Below, in pieces: positions 56,262 through 64,000 of a DNA stretch of 64,000 nt (positions are counted from its first letter, which is position 1; every line of letters starts with the position of its first letter). The stretch is from assembly GCA_047967505.1 (NCBI GenBank), contig CM106539.1; one strand, written 5' to 3'. This DNA is from Dipteris shenzhenensis. Taxonomy: Eukaryota; Polypodiophyta; Polypodiopsida; Gleicheniales. The notes under the pieces are model-generated. The model searched no databases. It was not told the origin of the DNA and saw only the letters and a program-made list of their open reading frames with translations. A program made the translations under genes and the position numbers.

Positions 56262-56273
56262 TGGTATCAGAGC
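56262..56273 (+). promoter_or_regulatory. Primer-binding site TGGTATCAGAGC
   Basis: Complementary to the 3' end of initiator tRNA-Met as in most plant LTR elements, one base after the LTR. Confidence 0.92.
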
Positions 56274-57605
56274 AAAGGTTCACAGTTTTTTCAGGCTGTG
56301 ACGATCCCGCCAGGGAAGAGCTTGGTAATATGGGTCGTTGGATGAAGGGCTGAAGGTCAGCGTAAGAGGGCAAATTTGTGGCGCAAAGTGATCAGAAATG
56401 ATTTCCTTAGTTCGGCTATTGACGGGATTCACGTAATCTTACGGGAGATCATCGACGGGTATCAAGCTACCTATTGCCTCGGGAAAGGATGCGTAAGCTG
56501 TGCTCATGTAAGGCCAGCCAGGTTCGCGGGAGATAACGAAGGACCAGTGGTTTTGACGCTCAAAGTTATGCTTGAGAGATGCCTGCACCGAACGGGTGTT
56601 TTCATCGTTCGTTGCTTGAAGAAATCGAAGGTGGAGGCCTGATGGTTAGGCGCACGTACAAGGTCCCGTTACAGAATCTCCAGAAGGCGCGACGCGCGAC
56701 GACCACTGCATAGCCAAGGTTTGAAACCTTTGGCTGTTGCTGACGTGGCCAGGGTGCCACCTAGGCAGACACGTGGCACACAGGTGACGTGGCGTCCGCA
56801 CGTGCAGGCGCTGATGTGGCGGATGGAGCGGTGGGGTTGATGATGTGGCACTGACACGTGGCAGACAGCTCAGCAGCTGATGTGGCAGTACACGTGGCAG
56901 ACAGCGCAATTGCTGACGTGGCATGCACGTGTGAGATGACCTGGCATTCTGACAGGTGACATGGATGCTGACATGGCTAACCAGGGGTTAATCTAACTCA
57001 ACCTTGGTAGTGGACTGGTTAGAGGTCCAGTTAGTTGACCCAACCAGACCAGTCTGGTCACTGCAACCAGATTGTGACCAGTCCAGTTGGCCCAGTTGCA
57101 AACTAACCAGACCAGAACCAGTCAGTCTGGTTAGAGTAACTAGCCAGTTACTCTATCTGGTTACTGTTCTTTAAAAAAAAAAAAGGAACAGTTGCAGAGA
57201 CTGTTTCTGCTAGCAATTTTCACCTGCTTGTCAGACTTTTACTGTAAGAGAAGCAGCAGAAAAACAGAGAAAGCAAAGAAAACAGAGAAAGTAGATCTCT
57301 ACTGTCAGAAAACAGCAGAAAAACAGAGGAATCAGAGATTTGCAGAAAAAGAGTATGCATGCCTTTGAGCAGTAAAAAGAGGGAAAAACAGATGCCTTTT
57401 GAAGCCATCTGCAGCAGCCAAAAAAGGGCAATATAGTTGTTGATGCTTTGGTAACTGTGTGGGTATATGCCTTGAACTGATAGCCAGTACTGGCATAGAT
57501 TGTGAATGCAAAACACCTCTTGTTGAGGTACTTTTTCTGTTGGAAAAGCAAAGGTAGTGTGCATCAGTTACCTGCACGGTGTGAGAAATCTGCAGATCTC
57601 AGAAT
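56274..57605 (+). other. Leader of the gypsy element with ACGTGGC array
   Basis: Between PBS and gag. At 56730-56960 TGACGTGGC, ACACGTGGCA and similar units are repeated about eight times; at 56985-57165 CCAG/CTGG motifs alternate in inverted order (GACCAGTCTGGTC). The part 57165-57600 is A/G-rich. No long frame is convincing. Confidence 0.75.
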
Positions 57606-58740
57606 ATGGATCAATCACCTATCCAGTGGGATTCACAAGATAGGGATGTGCATCCAGGACAGAGAAATGTGCCGCAAACTTAACAAGAATTTGAACAGAT
57701 GGTACGCACTCGTATACAAGAGCTGGAAAATCTCAAAAGGGATCCCAGGGCTCAGCATTTGTTTCAAGAAGAAGCTATGCCTAATCCAGTATATGACGTG
57801 CCAATGCCAGAGGCACACTCTCGTGTACAGCCTGAGAGAGAGAGATCTCATAGATCTCATAGGAGACGGTCCCATAGTAAAAAGAGATCGAGGCATCATC
57901 ACCGATCTCCTAGTCCATCACCGTCTACCTCGAGTTCGACTTCTGTGTCTTCTTCTTCCTTATCAGATAAACCATCCAGGAAAAGAAGGAAACACGAGAA
58001 GTCTAGGAAGAGAAAGTCTTCCAAAGAGACCAAGGAATTTAAAGAGGGAGGAAAATCTGTCAAGTTTATGACCTACAATGGATAGTATGGTCATACAGAC
58101 AAAGCATTGCAGTTTATCAGACAGTTTGATGCTGCATTCGGTACAGAAAAATTTTCAGAATCCTCCAAGTTAAGAATGGTCAGTTTACACTTGACAGCAA
58201 CGGCTAGTGCATGGTGGAGTGCACAGACCACAGATGGGTCAGCCCCAAGGAAGTGGAAGGACTTCAAGAAAGCCTTCTACCAACAGTTTATGCCTAAACA
58301 GTTTAGAGACCATGTTCTTCAAGACTGGGACAGCTTGCACATGGATGCAGGAGATACAGTGGATGGGTACAACCAAAAGTTTTGGGATGCTTATTTGCAG
58401 GTTGCACCTTTCAAAAAGATCTCCAAAGGCACCCAAATGAGGAAGTACAGAGCAGGTCTCACTCCAAGAATTCAGGCAGTAGTGAATGCTTTGGGGGCAA
58501 AGAATATTCAAGATCTTATGCATTCAGCTTCAGTAGCGAGTCTTGTGCCGCTACAAGATCCATCTACAGTGCCATCCTTGCATGCAGGACGTGCTGATAA
58601 AAAGAAAACTGATTTTCCAAAATCAGAAAAGAAAGAATACCCCAAGGCTGAAAAGAAAGGGTTCAGCCTCAGAAGCCGAGGGGTACTCAGTTTTCAAAGA
58701 CTTATAAGGGCAAATCTCTATTCACCCCTGAACAGATAGC
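57606..58740 (+). pseudogene. Gypsy gag
   Basis: The ATG at 57606 begins MDQSPIQWDSQD. TAA at 57681 and TAG at 58083 interrupt the frame. Between them is an Arg/Ser/His-rich region (residues about 75-145); after it the retrotransposon gag domain reads ALQFIRQFDAAFGTEKF, MVSLHLTATASAWWSAQ, WKDFKKAFYQQFMPKQF and GLTPRIQAVVNALGAKNI. A shift near 58660 moves the frame so that the zinc knuckle CFRCGKEGHVAAQC at 58762-58803 is read in the pol frame. Confidence 0.88.
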
Positions 58741-59425
58741 GGAATTCCATAGAGATGGGAAATGCTTCAGGTGTGGTAAAGAGGGGCATGTGGCTGCCCA
58801 GTGCCCAGAAAAGCCTGCAACATTGAAGGGAAAAGAGGCAGAGAAGCCACGAGGACCGCAAAAGCCAATGGCGGGGGGAATTCCTGATATACTGGGTCAT
58901 ACTTTGAACCCAGAAGAACGAGAATTGCTGCTATCATGGGGCAAAGTTAGAGACCAGCAAGCGCTATTTTTATTTGATCCAGGGGCTACTGATAATTTCA
59001 TATCAGAGGATCTAGCCCTGAGGCTGGGAATAAAGACGGAAGAGTTAGGCAGGGCTTTGGATGCCGATCAAATGTTTTGTGGAAATCCTGTGCCAGTTAC
59101 TCCCTTGATAGGGAAGCTCCGTCTTCATGTTCAGAGTTATGTGGATCAGGAAGACTTCTTCATTTCTCCACTGAAACATTATGATGTAGTTTTGGGGATG
59201 CCTTGGTTTCACCGCAAGGAAGTGAAGTTGCCAGGGGAGTTACCCCCAGAGAGACCAGAAGATCATCAGATAGAGTTAATTCCTGGTAGTGAGCCACCAA
59301 ACAGACCCCCTTATAGAGTCAGTGCGACTCAAAGAGAGGAGATTATGGCTCAGGTACAGGACTTGCTGTCCAAAGGGTTGATTCAGCTCAGCTCGTCTCC
59401 TTTTTGTTCCCCTGTACTCTGTTAG
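58741..59425 (+). pseudogene. Gypsy zinc knuckle, protease and RT start
   Basis: After the CCHC knuckle (58762-58803) comes a linker, then the protease: ALFLFDPGATDNFISEDLAL near 58965-59020, with DPGA where D[ST]GA is usual, and VVLGMPWFHR near 59188-59215. The RT begins with PPNRPPYRVSATQREEIMAQ and LLSKGLIQLSSSPFCSPVL. A near-perfect repeat of CTGTTAGTACAGA at 59410-59440 introduces a stop after PVLC. Confidence 0.87.
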
Positions 59426-59439
59426 TACAGACTGTTAGT

Positions 59440-62031
59440 ACAGAAGAAAGATGGTTCATTCCGTATGTGCGTCGATTATCGCGCACTGAACAAAATGACC
59501 ATCAAGAATAGATTCCCTATTCCGCGTATTGATGATGTCCTGGATCAGTTAAATGGAGCTTCAGTTTTCAGCAGGATAGACTTAAAGAGTGGCTACCACC
59601 AAGTGAGGATACAGCCTCAGGATGTGCACAAGACAGCATTCCGCACTACATTCGGGTTGTATGAATACTTAGTGATGCCTTTTGGGTTGACAAATGCTCC
59701 AGCCACATTCAATAGAATGATGGATCGCATCTTCCGGAAGTACCGGCATTTTACGGGTACTTTCTTTGATGATATCTTAGTTTTTTCTAAGATAGAGGAA
59801 GACCACAGAGAACATCTTGCTATAGTGTTTCAAGATCTGAGAAATCATCAGCTCTATTTTATGCAAACAGCAAGAAAAGTGAGTTCTTCTTGGAAGAAAT
59901 CCACTATCTGGGGCATATAATATCCAAGAATGGGATACAAATGGATCCAGCGAAAATCCGTGCCATTCAGGAATGGCCAGAGCTGAAAACTGTGCATGAA
60001 GTTCGAAGCTTCTTAGGCCTGTGTTCTTACTACAGAAGGTTTATCAGACATTTTGCTGATATCGCAGCTCCATTACATGACCTCACTAAGAAAAATGCAG
60101 CCTTCACATGGGGATTATCACAGAAGAAAGCATTCAATACACTCAAGGAGAAGTTGACTACAGAGCCTATTCTGGTAGTCCCGGATCTTTATCAGTCTTT
60201 TGATGTGGATTGCGATGCTTGTGGAGAATGTGTTGGGGCTGCATTGCATCAGAATGGTCATGTAGTAGCCTATGAAAGCAGGCGACTTCGGGATGCGGAA
60301 AGATATTTAGGAATCTATGAGAAAGAGTTATTGGCTGTAATTCATGCCATCCATACATGGAAACACTATCTTTTGGGTGCAGATTTTACTGTCAAAATAG
60401 ATAACCAAAGTCTGAGATACTTTTTGACTCAGACCAAGCTTTCCGAGAAGCATATGAAATGGGCAAACATGCTGTCAATGTATCATTTTCAAATTGTCCA
60501 TACTCCAGGAATTCGGAACAGAGTGGCAGATGCCTTGTCCCGAAGACCCCAGGTCAATAATGTAACTATTGCTTATCATCAGGACCTGGAAGGCATGAGG
60601 GAACAATATGCTCATGATTCTGATTTTGGTGAAATTTTACAGCAAATGCAAGAGGGGCAATCCACTTGTCACTATTCCCTGAAAGATGGGTATTTAATGA
60701 AAGATGATTGCCTATGCATCACCCAGGAGATGAGGAAAAAGATTTTGGGGGAATGCCATGCACCTCCCTATGCTGGACATAGAGGAATTACAGCAACAAC
60801 TCTAGCACTAGAGAGGTATTTCTTTTGGCCAGGAATGCGGAAAGATATACATCAGTTTGTTACTGAATGCCTTATGTGTCAGAAAATGAAGTATGATAGA
60901 CGGAAGGCACCTGGCCTACTTATGCCTCTTCCCGTGCCTCAGGCACCATGGGAAAGTATTACAATGGACTTTATTTTTGATTTGCCGAGATCAAAGTCAG
61001 GGAATGATGGGATTCGGACTATCATAGATAGATTCAGCAAGCAAGCTCATTTCATTCCTGTTCGCAAAACCATAAAGGCAGATCATATGGCTAAGCTGTT
61101 CATGGCACAAATTTTTAAACATCATGGTATGCCTAAGTCCATTGTTAGTGATCGAGATCCCAGAATGACCAGTCTATTCTGGAGAGCTTTATTTGATAAC
61201 ATGGGGACGAATCTGAATCTTTCTTCTTCTTTCCATCCCCAGACAGATGGTCAAAGTGAAGTAGCAAATTCTACCATTTTGGATATGCTGAAATGCTACG
61301 TGGGTGACCAAAGTTCAGACTGGGAAAAGTACCTACTGTTAGTAGAGTTTGCTTACAGTAATACAGTACATAGCTCTACAGGGAAAGCCCCTTTTGAAGT
61401 CATATATGGGAACGTGATTTTGCCACCTATATTGAGGACTAAAGATGAAATATTTGCAGCTGATCAGTTTGTCAGAGACCTCCAGACAGCTTACAGCCAA
61501 GTCTGGACAGCAATTGAAAGGTCTCAAGAGAAACATAAAAGAGCTGCAGATAAGCATAGGAGACAGTTAGATCTCAAGGAAGGGGACTGGGTACTTTTGA
61601 GGTTTGAAAAAGCTAGGCTCCGCAAGTTTAAAGGCAAACAAAAAGTGTATGCAAAGTTATCTCCTAGATACTATGGCCCTTTCAGGGTTACAGAAAGAAT
61701 AAATGAGGTTGCATACAGATTAGCATTGCCAGAGCATTGGAGGATTCACAATGCATTCCATGTGAGTCTTCTAAAGAAATTTCAAGGACCAGAGCCTACA
61801 GAACCAGTATCAGAAGATCCACCAGAAGTGGATGAGCTGGAGGAAGTCCTTCAGCCAGAGCAAATTGTGTACCATATCGTACGTAAAGGCCCTCAGGGTA
61901 AGGAGTTTTACAGGTATCTTGTAAAATTCAAGAATTATACGGCATTATGGATGGACAAAGATATGTTATCCGATTATCCACAGCTTTTGGATGTTTACAG
62001 GGAAGCTTTTCAGTTGAGGTCAACTGAATAG
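59440..62031 (+). pseudogene. Gypsy RT, RNase H, integrase and chromo-like domain
   Basis: [52 protein letters not shown] and [10 protein letters not shown] (near 59763-59790). A one-base shift near 59880 leads to the frame 59890-62031: [28 protein letters not shown], RNase H with VDCDACGECVGAAL, YEKELLAVIHAI and DNQSLRYFL. The integrase has the HHCC motif (HAGHRG region to CLMCQKMK, 60755-60890), and DDE residues are in ITMDFIF, VSDRDPRM and GQSEVANSTI. The C-terminus has WRIHNAFHVSLLKKF and a chromodomain-like end YRYLVKFKNYTALWMDKDML, in which the usual DATWE is changed. Confidence 0.9.
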
Positions 62032-62043
62032 AAGCCGAGGGGA
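62030..62043 (+). promoter_or_regulatory. Polypurine tract
   Basis: AGAAGCCGAGGGGA, purine-rich and directly before the 3' LTR, is the expected plus-strand primer. Confidence 0.75.
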
Positions 62044-62959
62044 TGTCACCACAATGTAAATATCCTAAGTCAAAGTACAGTTGACCATTTATTTGATCAT
62101 AATTAAAGAGTTTTATATGTGTTAATTATGCTCAAAGAGTTATTTTAATGGTCAAAGGATTGACTACGGTCAAAGATACTTGACTCTAGTCAAGTAAACC
62201 TGACTGCGGTCAGAGAGTGTTGACTTCGGTCAACAAGACTTGGCATGCGCCAAGAGGGTTAACCCCGGTTAACCAAGATGTGCCAACTTCGGTTGGAGAG
62301 ACTTGGCTATAATTAAGGCGCCTTGACCTTTGGTCAAAGGTCTTTAATCATAATCAAGAGTGTTGACTCCGGTCAACCAGAGAATATATATATATTTATT
62401 TGTATATATATATTTGTTTAGATGTGCACATGTGTTCAATGGGGACGCCCACCGTGACTAGGATTAGTCCACAGTGTGTTATTTGCATGCAAAGCGCTAA
62501 CAATTAATGGGTACCATGGTGGTGCGCTTTAATTAATTGTTGCAGGTACTAGGAAGGATTATTTTTCCTAAGCGTAATGGGAGCCTGACAAGCATCTAGG
62601 AGGCGGTTCGTGTGACCGAGAGCTTTGAAGACTCTAGAATGGCCCTTAGTGGCATGTAATAGGATTTAGTCTAGATTTTAGACAAGTGGCATGTTGCCAA
62701 TTTGAATGGAGCTTGAAGCTCTTGTAAGAAAAGGGATTATTCACGTTTTGTAAGGTGGAGATTTACGAGATAGCTCTACGCTGAACTTCTGTAACGGATT
62801 TTCTTGGATAAATAAAGACCTTCGGGGGGGTCCAGCCCGACGATTTGTCCTGGGCCCTAGTGCATCTTTAGAGAGAGGGAGTGAGGGAGAGCTTTTGAGA
62901 GCATAAATCCCGTCGTTTAAGAGTGGTGATAGCTGTCTTTCACCATCCGTCTGGTTTTA
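62044..62959 (+). mobile_element. 3' LTR of young gypsy element, 916 bp
   Basis: Same length and ends as the 5' LTR; differences seen are single bases (for example ATGCTC for ATGGTC near 62130, and AGGCGG for AGACGG near 62602). It carries the same hairpin array at about 62069-62381. Confidence 0.93.
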
Positions 62960-62964
62960 CGTCG
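62960..62964. repeat. Target-site duplication CGTCG (right)
   Basis: Identical to 55340-55344. Confidence 0.9.
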
Positions 62965-63790
62965 CCTTCGGTTTTGGGACAGGTATGCGCGGGTGAAGCA
63001 CTCTCTGCATTTGGTGGGTCATCTCCATGATGATAGTTCCAGTCAGTTAGCCATTGCATTATTTTCATCCACCGGTCATCAATTACCCCAAACTTACTTG
63101 CATCAAGGAGGTAGAGAAACGGGTCCTTGACATGAGACAAAATATGCAAAATCAACAGGACTGGTTTTAGGAAGAGAGGGCAGCATCGAGAAACAAAGGT
63201 CTGTGCTGAAACAGGAGCAAGGCAAGCACGACAAAGACATCCCAAGAAAAAACAGCTTTGGCAATAGAACTAGTAGATCACAAGCATGACAAAGCTTCAT
63301 TGTAGACAGAATACAGACCTGCAGCAAAAGACTGACAGGGTTCAGCTCAAAAACACTCTCTCCCTCTCACAGGAGGCATGTTCCAGTTCCTCCAGTACTT
63401 TGGCTTAGTGTGACCAAGAAAAGTTGGAGCTCGAGAGTTGGAGCTCGAGCAACAGCTTCTTCTCCAATATGCACACCACTTGTGTGAGATGATGTATCTC
63501 TGCTCTAAGTGTGATGCATTGGAAGCCACTGTGAGTACACAAGAAGGCGCCATGACTGCCATGGAAGGCACCACCAGAAAATACGGAAAGAAGGTTGCTG
63601 CCACCTACAGAAAAGGCTGTGTGGAGTGCAAAGAAAGGTGAAAGGAACTTCAGCACGTTGTCAAAACCCAAGGGAGTGAAGAAGGAACAAATACATATAT
63701 CAGCCACCCATTCTTGTGCCCACTCACTATTTTGGAATGTCTACTATATAGTCTGTCTCAAGGTGCCATTGCCCTTGTAGAACTCTACAA
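62965..63790. other. Unassigned sequence
   Basis: A minus-strand stretch at 63045-63150 could encode VKDPFLYLLDASKFGVIDD and IMQWLTDWNYHHGD, and a plus-strand stretch at 63430-63640 a short Cys-containing peptide. Neither is recognised. Confidence 0.4.
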
Positions 63791-63795
63791 ATCTT

Positions 63796-64000
63796 CTAGG
63801 TATTCTCTACCATTATCACTTCTTCAACATTTGAGCTATTCTCTACCATTGTCATTCCGTTCAAGGTTTCTTCGTGCTTGAGCTTCTGCCATTTCTTTGA
63901 AGGCTTTGAATATTTCAAAGGTTTTGGATCTCTTGTTTTTAAAGTAGATAAACACTTTCCTAGTGTAGTCATCAATGAAAGCAACAAGATATTTACTTCT
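63796..64000 (-). pseudogene. Copia integrase fragment, cut by window end
   Basis: The minus strand reads SKYLVAFIDDYTRKVFIYF, RSKTFEIFKAFKEMAEAQ and NDNGRE, the core of a copia integrase around its second catalytic region. TACCATTATCACTT and TACCATTGTCATTC near 63810-63860 are a short direct repeat at its end. It continues beyond the window. Confidence 0.7.

Larger units (their letters stand above)
55345..62959 (+). mobile_element. Young Ty3/gypsy (chromovirus-type) retrotransposon, 7.6 kb
   Basis: Order: LTR, PBS, leader, gag, zinc knuckle, protease, RT, RNase H, integrase, chromo-like domain, PPT, LTR, with a 5-bp duplication CGTCG. It lies in a minus-strand LINE2 element. Two in-frame stops in gag, a shift before the zinc knuckle, a short duplication in pol and another shift in RT prevent production of its own proteins. 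Confidence 0.93.

Noticed and set aside
58960-59020. DPGA in the gypsy protease as proof of an inactive enzyme
   Set aside because: The change from D[ST]GA is real, but I cannot rule out that it is usual for this lineage; other lesions already show the copy is dead.
60167-60358. Minus-strand frame opposite gypsy RNase H
   Set aside because: Shadow of the well-supported plus-strand RNase H frame.
1-64000. tRNA, rRNA, CRISPR array or bacterial operon
   Set aside because: No cloverleaf, rRNA or spaced-repeat pattern was recognised by eye; the simple repeats present are microsatellites and minisatellites.

Overview
The window looks like nuclear DNA of a land plant with a large, repeat-rich genome. 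The signs are GT-AG introns, L1-type LINEs with a plant zf-RVT C-terminus, copia and chromovirus-type gypsy elements, and a hAT/DUF659 transposase. I cannot name the species. A hybrid histidine kinase with a HAMP linker, plus a LINE family that is neither L1 nor RTE in character, would fit a fern, lycophyte, bryophyte or gymnosperm better than a typical angiosperm, but this is inference. No bacterial operons, tRNA, rRNA or CRISPR were seen.

Only one convincing host gene is present. It is a plus-strand hybrid histidine kinase, seen as nine coding exons between 17713 and 33193 that join into 657 uninterrupted codons: HAMP, HisKA, HATPase, receiver 1 with an unusual insertion of about 110 residues, and the first part of receiver 2. 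All eight visible introns are GT-AG. One is about 12.2 kb and filled with transposons. Both ends of the gene are missing: no sensor exon was found upstream and no last receiver exon in the 30.8 kb downstream.

The rest is a nested retroelement landscape. (1) 1-14.2 kb: fragments of two LINE types. 'LINE2' has a coiled-coil/RRM-like ORF1, an endonuclease-RT ORF2 and a (CTTT)n-like tail. 'L1-A' appears as a minus-strand copy with a neat internal inversion. (2) 14.4-16.9 kb: an old relative of the young gypsy element, with LTR, leader and an inverted gag piece. (3) 17.7-33.2 kb: the kinase gene, its large intron holding copia LTRs and gag, a gypsy RNase H remnant, a nearly complete hAT element and an L1-B insertion with target-site duplications. 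(4) 34.3-41.2 kb: a decayed minus-strand gypsy split by a long L1-A insertion flanked by a 12-bp duplication. (5) 41.9-46.3 kb: LINE2 ORF1, a non-autonomous hAT relative and a minus-strand copia. (6) 46.3-55.3 kb: a minus-strand L1-B with ORF1 and ORF2, two LINE2 copies and a 339-bp tandem duplication. (7) 55.3-63.0 kb: a young chromovirus-type gypsy element with two 916-bp LTRs, 5-bp duplication CGTCG, PBS and PPT, but broken gag-pol. (8) 63.0-64 kb: unassigned sequence and a copia integrase fragment.

The most interesting structures are the array of small hairpins made of paired W-box cores in the gypsy LTR, kept in a much older copy; the ACGTGGC array in its leader; the kinase gene's odd receiver and giant intron; the seamless inversion in L1-A; and the C-rich leaders in front of several different LINE families.
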